NCBI GenBank assembly: GCA_023653785.1
Contig: JAMKCH010078496.1
Coordinates: 1 to 64,000 of the forward strand
Reading direction: 5' to 3'
Source of the DNA: Ophioderma brevispina
Taxonomy: Eukaryota > Echinodermata > Ophiuroidea > Amphilepidida > Ophiodermatidae
DNA length: 64,000 bases
This document shows positions 1-9,620 of this stretch, one piece after another; position 1 is the stretch's first letter; each line of letters begins with the position of its first letter. Below the pieces are notes generated by a model. It worked only from the letters and a program-made list of their open reading frames with translations, searched no databases and had not been told where the DNA came from. The position numbers were made by a program, and so were the translations under genes.

Positions 1-130
1 AAAAAATCACTTATTTTATGAGAAATACGCACTTTGAACATGACTATTTGCAGAGTTTACTAGACAATAATATTACCAATACCAACAATACTGTGCAAGA
101 GAATTCAAAATTTGAAAATTGGGTAGTGTT
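1..130. repeat. Truncated arm of foldback repeat family F1
   Basis: This stretch matches the right arm of the foldback at 3808-4343: the series of an unusual 'cttattttatga', 'aatacgca', 'gtttactagacaat' and 'ttgaaaattgg' words occurs in the same order. The left arm lies outside the window. Bases 131-237 are AT-rich with no recognisable feature before the tandem unit begins. Confidence 0.6.
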
Positions 131-237
131 TATAAAATAAAGAAAATAATGGGAAGCCTATATGAAATTAACGTGTTGAAACATTTATAAAGTATAAACG
201 TTTTTTGAAATACCTTGAGGGCGTACTATTTTTTTCA

Positions 238-449
238 AATGTACCAGGGTCTCTTTAAGTGTATTACCTTACTTGTTAAAATGTAAACAAGCAAACAGTG
301 GGGGACTCGAGACTGGGGCTACCTAAATAGAGGATATAACCCTATCACTGTGCAGGTCTCGACCTAAATTACCAAGTTGATTGATATCTCCTCGTTTGCT
401 ACCTTTCACACCGATTTAAGTGTATTAGAATAATTAACACTTAAGTAAC
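238..449. repeat. Left copy of a 212-bp direct duplication
   Basis: Bases 238-449 recur at 668-879 with one mismatch seen (ctacctttcac versus ctacctatcac). The sequence is ordinary intronic material of the micro-exon unit (ctttaagtgt, ctcgagactgg, cactgtgcagg). The copy starts where the unit is otherwise continuous and stops abruptly at the insert 450-667. It therefore behaves like one half of a very long target-site duplication, or like a haplotype or assembly duplication. Confidence 0.85.
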
Positions 450-667
450 ACCGCTGTTCATGCACGGCAACTAAGTTGACAGCGCGCTTGCGCACTATGC
501 GCATCCTTGACCCTGTTTATTTTAGCGGGAAAATACGGCTTATGGTTTGCGGTGTAGTGCTTCGGCAATGCAGACTTTGAAATCCCAATGTTTGTGATGT
601 TTAAATGATTTAGCGTAGTGAACTATACTCTTTTTATTTATAAATAAAAAAAAAAAAAAAAAAAAAA
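450..667 (+). mobile_element. Polyadenylated retroposed insert, unidentified
   Basis: This 218-bp segment is absent from all other units of the local tandem array. It ends in about 24 A residues preceded by an AATAAA-like word (ataaataaaaa), as expected of a retroposed transcript or SINE copied by an L1/CR1-type machinery. It sits exactly between the two 212-bp direct copies 238-449 and 668-879. No tRNA A/B boxes and no coding frame were recognised. It could be a processed 3' UTR fragment or an unknown SINE. Confidence 0.55.
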
Positions 668-879
668 AATGTACCAGGGTCTCTTTAAGTGTATTACCTT
701 ACTTGTTAAAATGTAAACAAGCAAACAGTGGGGGACTCGAGACTGGGGCTACCTAAATAGAGGATATAACCCTATCACTGTGCAGGTCTCGACCTAAATT
801 ACCAAGTTGATTGATATCTCCTCGTTTGCTACCTATCACACCGATTTAAGTGTATTAGAATAATTAACACTTAAGTAAC
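668..879. repeat. Right copy of the 212-bp direct duplication
   Basis: Second copy of 238-449, starting immediately after the A-tract and continuing smoothly into the normal unit (aagcgataatcattcccg), as every other unit does at this point. Confidence 0.85.
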
Positions 880-1157
880 CAAGCGATAATCATTCCCGTT
901 TAGGGCCCAAGGAGAGTTCTACGGAACCGGTGAGCTTAGCTTCACAATTTGGATCGCCGGGTTGGCACCCTGTATAATCACCTGGTTGGAAATATAACAG
1001 CAAACAAGTAATTAGTGTTATTTTTAACTGTATCAAAGGCTACCAAACAAACTATTTGGTATCCATATGGTGTGTATAATAGCAGCAATAGTAGCTTTAG
1101 AAGCTAACTAAATTTTGTATTAATATCTCGTTGTTTGCTACCTATCACAAAACCGAT
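880..1157 (-). repeat. Micro-exon tandem unit 1 (intron part)
   Basis: Intronic sequence of the duplicated unit: cccgtttagggcccaaggagagttct, the 42-nt cassette at 940-981, a TAACAGCAAACAAGTAATTAG-like polypyrimidine-rich upstream intron (minus strand), then gtagctttagaagctaactaaa. The same order of words recurs around 3.0, 3.6, 4.9, 5.85, 6.1 and, degraded, 13.5 kb. Confidence 0.75.
940..981 (-). CDS. 42-nt cassette micro-exon, copy 1 (donor lost)
   Basis: Minus-strand cassette reading, with the first codon shared with the previous exon, G-DYTGCQPGDPNCE-. It is preceded by a typical acceptor (TTTCCAACCAG) and is 42 nt long, phase 1 in and phase 1 out. Unlike the other five copies, the bases after the exon are CT rather than GT (CTAAGCTC instead of GTAAGCTC/GTGAGCTC), so the donor is destroyed. 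Two substitutions (CQPG for CPPE) also set it apart. It looks like a dying copy in the array. The parent gene is inferred to be the LDLa protein on the same strand; no transcript evidence exists here. Confidence 0.55.
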
Positions 1158-1446
1158 TTAAAGCAATGCCCGTACATTTTTGAAGGGCGCTCCCAATTTT
1201 GAAAAAATGAAATTTTGCACATGTTGGTAATTGGCCAATAAACTATACCTGTGAATGGCAAAGCTCGAACTTGTCATGTATCGCAAAAAGAGACATTTTA
1301 TAATTAGAACAACAAATATCGGAGATATCCGATTATAATTCAACGGCTGCTGGAAACGCCCTTTCAATATGAATTAGCCAGGAAATTGCGTCAGGTACGT
1401 GTTTATGTTCATCCATTAGTTGTTTAGTTGGTTCAGGCAAGTCATG
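1158..1446. repeat. Left arm of foldback F1, interrupted
   Basis: Matches the left arm of the F1 copy at 3808-4343 (gctcccaattttgaaa, ttggtaattggccaa, aaactatacctgtgaa) and continues through gccaggaaattgcgtc, as at 4018-4085. The matching right arm is missing because the reverse transcriptase relic starts at about 1447. Confidence 0.65.
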
Positions 1447-2796
1447 TCAAAAAGGTTGACCTATCAGCAGCCCACGTCACTGATAATCACAGATGCCTAC
1501 TCAATAAGATTCTGGAAATCACCAAGGACACCGCTTGACTGAGCTTGTCGAAGGATTGTGGGCAAACAGGATGTTCTTTGTTCAGCTGGGAGCGAAGAAG
1601 AGCCGATGGCGTAGGTTCAAGAATGAACTATCACAATGGAGCGTGCTTGCACCTGTCCTGTTCACATTTATACCAACGACCAACCTAGAAGTGCAGGAAC
1701 CTGTCGTTTCATTTATGCATACGATCTTGGAATTAGCGCACAAGATGCAGACTTCACAGTCGTTGAAGAGAGAGACTCTCCAAAGCTTTGGACGAACTAA
1801 CTCCTTATTATGGGGGAAACCACCTACATGCAAATTCATCTTAGACACATGTGTGTGTGCTTTCCATCTACGCAACCGTGAAGCCAAACGTCAACTTAAA
1901 GTTACCTGGTCTGGAACACCCTTGGAGTACTGAGATAACCCTGTCTACCTAGGAGTTACCTTCGACCATACTCTCTCTTATAAGACCCACAATGAGAAGA
2001 CGAAGAGTAAAGTATGTTCACGCAATAACATCTTGAACAAACTCACTGGTACAAGACGGAGTGCTCGCCAACATACCCTAAGATCGACGGCAAATGCCCT
2101 GTGCTACTCATGTGCAGAATATGCTTGCCCTGTATGGGAAAGATCAACCCATGCCAAGAAGCTTGATTCAGCGTTAAATGCCTCCTGGCGGCTATCACAG
2201 GATTCCTTCGTCCAACACCAACGGAAAACTTACACATCCTAGCGGGAATTGCTCCACCAGACATCAATCGTAGCGTAGCTAGCATGCAAGAGCGCAGCTG
2301 CCAAGTATCTAATGTGAAGCTCCCTATGTCTGGACAGATACCTGCTGCCAACCGCCTTAAATCCAGAGAGAGAGTTTCTTAAGCAAAGTCCAACCTCTTG
2401 AAACAGTCTCTAAGGAGCTTAAGAGAGTCGCCTTGTGGAGAGAAAGACTTGCCATCAACCAGGTAACATCTATTGGTATTGCACCTGGTGGGCATCTCTC
2501 ACCTGGAGCTGAATACTCATGGGCTGAATGGCGATGCCTCAACAGATTGAGAACCAGAGTTGGCCGATCTAAGGTTTCCTTGCAGAAGCGGAACTATCTG
2601 GAGGTAGATCGGGCCACTACCTGTAGTTGTGGAACAGCACCAGAGATAATGGAACATCTCTTGGTCTGCCCACTGCTGGAGCTACAATGCACAAACAAGG
2701 ATCTCAGGTATTCAGTGAAGCAGCCAGACGTTGTACCCATCTCTGGCTGGATCATATTTGAGAACCACAGTCTTTGGACACGATAAGAAAAAAGAC
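1447..2796 (+). mobile_element. Non-LTR retrotransposon relic 1 (CR1/Jockey-like RT, 3' half)
   Basis: Conceptual translation in several frames gives a decayed reverse transcriptase. It begins with motif-A-like VDLSAAHVTDNHRCLLNKI (the catalytic YDT region is mutated), then WSVLAPVLF near 1650 (the usual QGSVLAPVLFN). It continues with VCAFHLRNREAKRQLKVTW and YLGVTFDHTLSYKTH (RT thumb), a CYSCAEYACPVW segment and the C-terminal CSCGTAPEIMEHLLVCP zinc-knuckle-like block at about 2620-2670. The 3' end is an A/G-rich tail (gataagaaaaaag). The 5' part (endonuclease) is absent, as is usual for 5'-truncated insertions. Frameshifts and stops show it is dead. The 3' end matches the relic at 38.35-38.70 kb. 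Confidence 0.85.
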
Positions 2797-3250
2797 CTGA
2801 CTCGAGACTGGGGCTACCTAAAACAGAGGACATATATAACCCTAGCACTGTGCATGTCTCGGCCTAAATTACCAAGTTTATGAATATCTCCTCGTTTGCT
2901 ACCTATCCCACCAATTTAAGTGTATTAAAATAATTGTTATAATGACAATAACACTTCAGTAACCAATCGATTATCACTCCCGTTTAGGGCCCAATGAGAG
3001 TTCCTTGGAACATGTGAGCTCACCTTCACAATTTGGATCTTCGGGTGGACACCCTGTATAATCACCTGGTTGGAAATATAACAACAAACAAGTAATTAGT
3101 ATTATGTTTAAATGTATCAAAGGCTACCTAGGTATCCGTATGGTATGGTATGCATAATAGTCGCATTAGTAGCTTTAGAAGCTAACTAAACTTCGCAGTA
3201 TCTCGTTGTTTGCTACCTAAAACCGATTTAAAGCTTTCCTTGAAACCATG
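2797..3250 (-). repeat. Micro-exon tandem unit 2
   Basis: Starts with the ctcgagactggggctacctaaa word, continues through cactgtgcatgtctcg and cgtttagggcccaatg, holds the cassette at 3024-3065 and ends with the agctttagaagctaac block. It is nearly identical to unit 6 (5927-6254) over the first 300 bases, so these two copies arose by a recent duplication or conversion. Confidence 0.75.
3024..3065 (-). CDS. 42-nt cassette micro-exon, copy 2 (type A)
   Basis: Minus-strand micro-exon with acceptor TTTCCAACCAG and donor GTGAGCTC. It is 42 nt, phase 1-1, and encodes a shared Gly then DYTGCPPEDPNCE and a shared Gly. The two cysteines are six residues apart in a Pro/Asp/Glu-rich context. It can be included or skipped without changing the downstream frame. 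It matches no domain family that I recognise. Conservation of frame, length and both splice sites among copies argues for coding function. Confidence 0.65.
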
Positions 3251-3807
3251 CAAGGGAATATCAATTTTGAAAAACCTTGAGGGCTTACTATTTTTTCAAA
3301 TGTGCCAAAGTATCGTTAAGTGTTTCACAAACTTGTTAAAATGTAAACAAGCAAGCAGTGGTGTTTCACATGACTCGAGACTGGAGCTACCTAAAACAGA
3401 GGAACCCTAGCACTGTGCAGTTATCGACATAACTTACCAATTTTATTGGTAACTCCTCGTTTGCTACCTATAACAGCAATTGAAGTGTGTTAGAATAGTT
3501 TTTAAAATGACCATACCGCCTAGAGTAACCAAGCGATTATCACCCCGTTTAGGGCCCAAATAGAGTTTTATGGAGCCTGTGAGCTTACCTCCACAATTTG
3601 GATCGTCGGGTGGACACTCTGTATAATCACCTGGTAGGAAATATAACAGCAAACAAGTAATTAGTATTATTTTAACTGTATCAAAGGCTTCCTAACAAAC
3701 TACTTTGTATCCATATGGTGTGCATCATAGCTGTATTAGTAGCTTTGGGAGCTAACTAAATTTCGTATTAATATCTCGTCGTTTGCGACCTATCACAGGG
3801 CCGATTT
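3251..3807 (-). repeat. Micro-exon tandem unit 3
   Basis: Full unit: ttgagggcttactatttttt, ctcgagactggagctacc, cgtttagggcccaaa, cassette 3589-3630, gtattagtagctttgggagctaac, gtttgcgacctatcac. The spacing from the copy-2 cassette is 565 bp, which approximates the uninterrupted unit length. Confidence 0.75.
3589..3630 (-). CDS. 42-nt cassette micro-exon, copy 3 (type B)
   Basis: Minus-strand micro-exon, acceptor TTTCCTACCAG, donor GTAAGCTC, 42 nt, phase 1-1. It encodes shared Gly, DYTECPPDDPNCG, shared Gly. Type B differs from type A at three of 14 residues (G to E before the first Cys, E to D, and E to G after the second Cys); all three lie beside or between the cysteines. An open frame continues upstream through the intron by chance, which is why a longer frame covers it; the splice sites favour the short exon. 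Confidence 0.65.
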
Positions 3808-4343
3808 AAAGCAATACCAGTAAAGTTTTGAAAGACGCTGACAATGTTAAAACAAAATGGAATTTTTGCACAGTAATTGGCTAGTACAATATACCTGTGA
3901 ATGACAAAGCTCGAACTTGTCTATGTATCGCAAAGAGAGAATTTTGTAATTATAGTAATTAATATCGGAGATATCCGATTATAATTCAACGACTGCAGGA
4001 AATGTCCTTTCAATATGAATTAGCCAGGAAATTGCGCCAAGTACGTGTCTATGTTCATCTATTAGTTGTTAAGTTGGTTCAGGCAAGTCAAGTTAGAGGT
4101 CATTTTAGTGAGGTGGCACTATTTCTCAATGGACGGACAGAAATTTAGCGTTTCCAGCTCCGCCGTTAAATTACAATCGGATATGCCGATTCTAATTACA
4201 AAATCGCTTATTTTATGACAAATACGCAATGTTGAGCATTACCATTTGCAGGTATAGTTTACTAGACAATTACTAACACTACTGTGAAAAAATCTCAAAT
4301 GTTGAAAATTGGAGCGCTCTTCAAATATGTGCTGATATTACTT
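3808..4343. mobile_element. Foldback element F1, complete copy
   Basis: The arms at about 3808-3990 and 4160-4343 are inverted copies: left aaagcaat...gacgctg...ggctagtacaatatacctgtgaa pairs with right gtatagtttactagacaa...gagcgctcttc...attactt. The centre holds ggtggcactatttctcaatg. It has no coding capacity. The same family occurs at 18533-18963 and as partial arms at 1-130 and 1158-1446. It is a non-autonomous DNA element of MITE or foldback type. Confidence 0.7.
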
Positions 4344-4559
4344 CAAAGTAATTATTGTAATATTGATTATTAAAGTAATAATTACAGCAACATTATATGG
4401 GGAGTCTGGTCCATTCGCTTCGAAAGAGAGATGGGCACTCCGTTCCTGTGTAAACAGGTTCGACCTTTCCCACTTTTTTGTTTACTCACAAGGGCGCTGA
4501 TTTAGGCTTAATCATTTCAGGTGAGGGCTAATGCATAAAAAAAAATTACAACCATGCAG
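4344..4559. other. Anonymous AT-rich spacer
   Basis: Contains an ATTA/TAAT-rich stretch and nothing I can assign. Between the F1 copy and tandem unit 4. Confidence 0.4.
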
Positions 4560-5034
4560 ATAATATCGATTTTGAAAAACCTTGAGGGCTTACTATTTTT
4601 GAAATGTGCCAGGGTCTCTTTAAGTGTTTTACAATAGTTGTTAAAATGTAAACAAGCAAACAGTGGTGTTTTATCTGACTTGAGACTGGGCTATCTAAAA
4701 CAGAGGATTATAATTATAACCATAGAACTGTGCAGGTATCGACCCAAATTACCAAGTTTAATGATATCTTCTCGTTTGCTACCTATAACACCAATTGAAG
4801 TGTGTTAGAATTGTGTTTTTAAAATGACCATAACGCTTAAGTAACCAAGCGATTATCATTCCCGTTTAGAGCCCAAGGAGAGTTCTACGGAACCGGTGAG
4901 CAATACCTTCACAATTTGGATCTTCGGGTGGACACCCTGTATAATCACCTGGTTAGAAATATAACAGCAAACAAATTAGTGTTATTTTTAACTGTATCAA
5001 TAGCTACCTAACAAACTATTTGGTATCCGTATGG
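4560..5034 (-). repeat. Micro-exon tandem unit 4
   Basis: Unit words in order (ttgagggcttactattttt, agactgggctatctaaaa, cgtttagagcccaaggag, cassette, ggtatccgtatgg), broken at 5034 where the unrelated aatttttctaatacg begins. Confidence 0.7.
4907..4948 (-). CDS. 42-nt cassette micro-exon, copy 4 (type A)
   Basis: Minus-strand micro-exon encoding shared Gly, DYTGCPPEDPNCE, shared Gly, identical in protein to copies 2 and 6. The acceptor is TTTCTAACCAG. The donor reads GTATTGCTC instead of GTGAGCTC: still GT, but the local sequence has been altered by a small insertion, so splicing may be weaker. It is 42 nt, phase 1-1. Confidence 0.6.
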
Positions 5035-5116
5035 AATTTTTCTAATACGATTTTCTCAGAAACATACAATTCGTATTTTGTTTAACATCCGTCACTATGT
5101 AATACACCCGACGATA

Positions 5117-5652
5117 TGCAGAAAGTGGGCTCCAGTGCTAAAACCTCATATGCAATTGGGTCACGTCGGGTTCTAGTTTGAATTTCAAATATGATAGTAA
5201 ATCATATGGCAGTTTATTTCAGAATCCAGAGTAAATAATTATCGAAATATATTTAGAAAGGAAAACCTTTCTTGTGCAAGGCATTGCAGCAAATTATTCA
5301 GTTTTTGGTGTCTCCCGAAAATGTCACATATGAGGTTTGTCATGTTACCGTTTTTACTACATGTGAGGCTTTGCTCTTAACTCCTTGCACGTTGGGCAAT
5401 TATGTATAAGCTATAGCGCATAGGTCATTTGGGATGTCATCTAAAAACGAACAACAAAGGTCTTCTTTGGACTAATGTAAATGCATTTTCACGCTGATTC
5501 TACATTTGCTCATGAAAATAAATTATTAGGAAATGTTTATATCAAAAAAGACAAGAATTGACCGAAATTCACCATTGAGCGAGTATACTCGCCTGCCGCA
5601 CGCAAAGAGTTACAGGTCAAACGCACATATAAGTTTTCCCGTCCAGCGACGA
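5117..5652. mobile_element. MITE family M1, copy 1 (5' end lost, interrupted)
   Basis: Shares gtgggc-cagtgctaaaacc, ttattcagttt-ggtgtctc, gttttactacatgtgaggct and the terminal cccg-ccagcgacgat with the copies at 34161-34525 and 34686-35060. The 5' terminal repeat is missing. About 200 bp of unrelated sequence (5395-5610) interrupts it before the 3' terminal inverted repeat. It ends at a TA (5653-5654), after which the micro-exon unit resumes. Bases 5035-5116 before it are unassigned. Confidence 0.65.
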
Positions 5653-5926
5653 TACACAACTCTAGCATTGTGCATGTCTCGAACTAAATTACCAAGTTGT
5701 GTTTGATATCTCGTTTGCTACCTATAACACCAACTGAAGTGTATGAGAATAATTGTTAAAATGACCATAACACTTAAGTAACCGAGCGATTATCACTCAA
5801 GTTTAGGCCCCCAAGGAGAGTTCTATGAAACCTGTGAGCTTACCTCCACAATTTGGATCATCGGGTGGGCACTCTGTATAATCACCTGGTTGGAAATATA
5901 ACAGTAAAAAAATAAATAGTATTACA
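5653..5926 (-). repeat. Micro-exon tandem unit 5 (partial)
   Basis: Resumes after the MITE with agcattgtgcatgtctcg, contains the cassette at 5844-5885, and joins directly to unit 6 at the shared word ttacactgtgcatgtctcg. The cassette-to-cassette distance to unit 6 is only 259 bp, so the junction probably formed by unequal recombination. Confidence 0.7.
5844..5885 (-). CDS. 42-nt cassette micro-exon, copy 5 (type B)
   Basis: Minus strand, acceptor TTTCCAACCAG, donor GTAAGCTC, 42 nt, phase 1-1; encodes shared Gly, DYTECPPDDPNCG, shared Gly. Protein identical to copy 3 despite silent nucleotide differences (TGC/TGT and GAT/GAC), a pattern consistent with purifying selection, although two differences are too few to prove it. 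Confidence 0.65.
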
Positions 5927-6255
5927 CTGTGCATGTCTCGGCCTAAATTACCAAGTTTATGAATATCTCCTCGTTTGCTACCTATCCCACCAATTTAAGT
6001 GTATTAAAATAATTGTTATAATGACAATAACACTTCAGTAACCAATCGATTATCACTCCCGTTTAGGGCCCAATGAGAGTTCTATGGAACATGTGAGCTC
6101 ACCTTCACAATTTGGATCTTCGGGTGGACACCCTGTATAATCACCTGGTAGGAAATATAACAGCAATCAAGTAATTAGTATTATTTTTAACTGTATCAAT
6201 GCTACCTAACAAACTATTTGGTATCCGTATGGTGTGCATAATAGCCGCATTAGTA
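5927..6255 (-). repeat. Micro-exon tandem unit 6 (split by a transposon)
   Basis: Near-identical to unit 2 over 5927-6240. It is interrupted at a TA dinucleotide (6254-6255) by the palindromic element 6256-7385; the remainder of the unit (gctttaagagctaac, gtttgctacctatcac) continues at 7388-7460. Confidence 0.75.
6103..6144 (-). CDS. 42-nt cassette micro-exon, copy 6 (type A)
   Basis: Minus strand, acceptor TTTCCTACCAG, donor GTGAGCTC, 42 nt, phase 1-1; encodes shared Gly, DYTGCPPEDPNCE, shared Gly. On the minus strand this is the first intact copy of the array met after the LDLa exons. The clean LDLa exon at 30274-30447 ends in phase 1 (ACA G) and would join here as K-P-T-G-D-Y-T-G-C. Confidence 0.65.
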
Positions 6256-7385
6256 CACACACTGGCCAAAAGTATTGCAACATGCAGAAAAAGCAATTTA
6301 TATTCACAAATTGATTTAAAATTGTATTATGGATTCTTGACTACACATTACGTAATTATTGTTAAAGTGGGGTTTTCAAATAGTTTTTTTCTTTACATTT
6401 ATTTTGTTTTTCATTGCGTAACATTAACAATACCACTGTAACACATACCATCACAATAAATTGCAATACATAACATAGCACTGAAATACATTAATTTTGC
6501 ATTTCGTAATGGAAACATAGGGGTAGGGTTTCGAACAAATGATGTTTCCCATGATCAAGTCGTGCGACAAACGTTTAATTTGATTTCCATTATCCCTTAA
6601 TATGGCGGGATAAAGGAACTGGCTCCAGAAGGAATACAGGCAGAGAAACATAAAAAATGGCTCCCAAATAGTCGCTAAATGAACTTTACGAGTTTGTCAG
6701 GGTCTACTCTAAATGTTTAGGGCGAAAATTGGTGTGGGTGTATGGACCGGAAATGAGATAATGTCAATAAAAGATTGGAGCACGTTTACCACCGTTGTAC
6801 TCGGGAAATTTTAATGACAAGAAAGAGTCACGTGATACCTGAAAACACTTTAAATGGCAACCGTTGACACTGGTGCCTGTTGTCATGTAATGTTAACGCG
6901 TAATTTACACATATTTAACCGTAAACCACGGAGTTAATGGATTAGAATTGCCTATTCTGAATCTCGTGATTTCTGAATATTTCGAAGACCACTGTCTTCC
7001 ATTGACTTTATCTCGTTTCCGGTCCACACAACCACCATGATTTTCTCACATAAAAAAAAATGAGTAAACCCTAATGAACCCGTACAATCCATTAAGTGCC
7101 TGTTTTGAAGCCATATCATTTGTGTCTGTGTCTGTATTCCTTCTGGAGTGCAATCGACAAGTTATCGTTTACTTTTCCTTTTATCCGCCATATTTAGGGA
7201 ACGTGACAATCAAATCAAACGTTTTTTAACTCTCTTGGATTTTGGGGAATAACATCTGTATGAAAAACACAACTTTTGAATTTAAATGCGTATTGAGTGG
7301 TCACGAATCCATGGTATAGTTTGAAATCATTTGGTGATTATGAATTTCGTTTTCTGAATGTTGCAATACTTTTGGCCAGTGTGTG
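6256..7385. mobile_element. Full-length palindromic Tc1/mariner-type element, TA target duplication
   Basis: Begins CACACACTGGCCAAAAGTAT and ends with its inverse, flanked by TA (6254-6255 and 7386-7387); removing it restores the micro-exon unit gtattagta-gcttta. The inverted homology extends far inward: ggattcttgactacac pairs with the region near 7300, tgtattccttctggag (6600s, inverted) with 7135, and gtatggaccggaaatgagat (6750s) with 7000-7020. Almost the whole 1130 bp is therefore one inverted repeat with a centre near 6800-6980. No transposase frame is present. The terminal sequence resembles Tc1/mariner-superfamily ends. Confidence 0.85.
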
Positions 7386-7439
7386 TAGCTTTAAGAGCTA
7401 ACTAAACTTCGTATTGATGTCTCATCGTTTGCTACCTAT

Positions 7440-7555
7440 CACAAAACTGATTTAAGGTAATTATTATAATATCGATTAACACTTAAGTGACCAAGGGGTT
7501 TTCACTCCCGTTGGTGCCCAAGGGGGTTTGTTTTCAGCACATAAAGGGTTAATTA

Positions 7556-7654
<99 letters not shown>

Positions 7655-7880
7655 GGGGGTTCTTGGGACCCTCACTAATTAACTCATTAACGGCTTGGCC
7701 GATTTAAATTTTGGCCGCATTTAAAAGTCAGACAATTAAAAAAAAATCGGCGCAAAAATCCAACGCGTAAACGAAAACAAATGTTGAGGGTCCGTAGGAC
7801 CACCCCCCCCCCTTGGTCACTTAACACTTAAGTGCCTAAGGGGTTTTCACTCATGTTGGTTATATGCACATATTTACGAC
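7440..7880. repeat. Interspersed repeat R2 with long A and G tracts
   Basis: Carries aacacttaagtgacc-aaggggttttcactcccgttggtgcccaag at the left and a similar word at 7829-7870. Inside are A(86) at 7561-7646 followed by G(13), then actaattaactcattaacggcttggcc. The last word and the cacttaagtg ends recur at 28240-28490, and the left end at 27632-27672. It is likely a decayed DNA element with TTAACACTTAAGTG-type ends. Confidence 0.55.
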
Positions 7881-8089
7881 TGTTTCGTGAACGGACCCCA
7901 GAGGAGGGTCGAGGCCCTCAGGAAACCGTTTACAGTGAAGAGAAAAAAGTTGTTTGATATGAAGGGTGACCTCTTTTGACGTTTATGCAGAGGATCCTGT
8001 CCGGTGGAAATGTGTGGACAAAGAATGGGGTCCTTGGGTACTCGACCCAAAATTAGGTACAGGTGTGCGTCCGCCAGGTAAAAAAAAAA
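7881..8089. other. No feature recognised
   Basis: Single-copy-looking sequence with no splice-bounded open frame that I can support. Confidence 0.3.
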
Positions 8090-8450
8090 TCGACCCATGT
8101 TTATAGTGACCAAATTGTATAAAAATATGACCCATGTATATAGTTGGTTCCAAAATTTCGACCCATTTCTATAGTTGGCTTTGAAATTTCGCACCATTTT
8201 CATAGTAATCTTAGCAAAATCGGCCCATTTTCATAGTAACTTTTCCGAAAATCGGAAAAATCAACCATTTTCATTGTGATTTTACTGAAAATCAGAAAAA
8301 ATTACCCATTTTCATAGTAAATTGCGACCAAAAATTGAAAAATGGATCCATTTATATAGTAGCAATGACCTCAAAAAATGACCCATCAATATAGTAGCAT
8401 GGTGGGAAAAATGACCCATTGTTAAAGTAAGGGGTGAAATTGTGACCCAT
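8090..8450. repeat. Degenerate tandem repeat, 'cccattttcatagtaa' units
   Basis: At least eight diverged units of roughly 30-55 bp share a core of (a)cccatttt-atagtaa-(tt)g-aaaat (for example near 8100, 8160, 8200, 8225, 8265, 8305, 8350, 8385, 8415). Followed by an A(19)/C(16) homopolymer pair at about 8484-8518. Confidence 0.65.
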
Positions 8451-8519
8451 ATCGGCGGCACATATGTACCTACCTTTTTCCACAAAAAAAAAAAAAAAAA
8501 AAACCCCCCCCCCCCCCCG

Positions 8520-9620
8520 GGTTAACCTGTACATGAGTCCGGGTAACCACCCGAGTTACAAGGGTTCCGGCAGTGACCCTATATGAGACCAGAAAAAAAT
8601 GAAATGGTACCCTATCTGAAAGCAGATCTGTTCAAATGGACTATCTGAGACAAGAAGCTTCCAGACCTTTTCAAATAGACAGGTTATCCGAGACCCGCGG
8701 CCAAGCAATATTACCATTGAAATTTTAACCAGGGATTTTACACTCAATTTGAGCTATTTTATGGACTGTATTCTATTTTGAGTATGTTATCAAACACAAC
8801 AGTCATCATTCTAACAGATTCCTCCTAATTTGATACTCTATCTGAGACTGAATAGCACAATTTGATACCCTATGTGAGACTGACAGAGACATAGGTTTAA
8901 TTTGTTTCCCCAAGGAGGTTGAAAAATGCACAGGAATTTTGGGAAGCGCTGATGGCATACCTGGGAAAGAAGATTGGAAGGACCTTATTGGAATACGAAA
9001 AATTGCAGGAAAGCCTCAACAAACTGTCAATAAGTGTCGTCTTTCTAAGTGTTCCAACTTCCTAAGTTAGTATAACACGGCAATACTGCTTTAATAAAGC
9101 AGCATTTTCAATTTCAAGCGATACTTTGAAAGTTGTCTGTGTTATCTTCATTTGGTAGCTGTTTTGGGGGTTTTAAGCAAAAAAATGAATTTCATGGGGT
9201 GGGGGTTTATTTAAAGATACAACATTAAGTTTGGTGTCATAATGCTTGTATTGTTTGTGTTAATCATTTCCCAAGTGGACGTCTTAAAATTTTGACCTTG
9301 ACATTTAAGCCCCCACCCTACTCTTATGTTTACGTATGCTTGACACTTCGGTGACAGTGTTTCTTGGCCATCACTTTTGCAACAACTCAAAAAAACTCCC
9401 GCTATAGTTTATGTCTGCAGTTTTTGTTTTTAAATTTCCAGCCCTGTTTTAAGTTTTGTGTTAGTGATAAATGAAAATTACTTGTATGAGAATATTACGT
9501 ATTCGTTTGTATCTTTAAAAAAAACACACACATCTCAGTAAAAGATTCAAGTATTAGTTTTAACGCAAAAAGGTCAAGTACCCTCATATCGTGCACTGCC
9601 AGTTCATTGTCATTAATACC
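8520..9620. other. Anonymous non-coding stretch
   Basis: Between 8560 and 8900 the words 'taccctat(c/g)tgaga' and 'cc-gaga-c' recur five or six times in a loose tandem (old minisatellite). From 8900 to 9620 I see no gene, RNA or repeat that can be supported. Confidence 0.3.

Noticed and set aside
1535..2786. Open frames at 1535-1933, 2033-2242 and 2433-2786 as host genes
   Set aside because: Together they form one decayed reverse transcriptase; the same holds for 21539-22422, 38474-38686 and 45410-46007.
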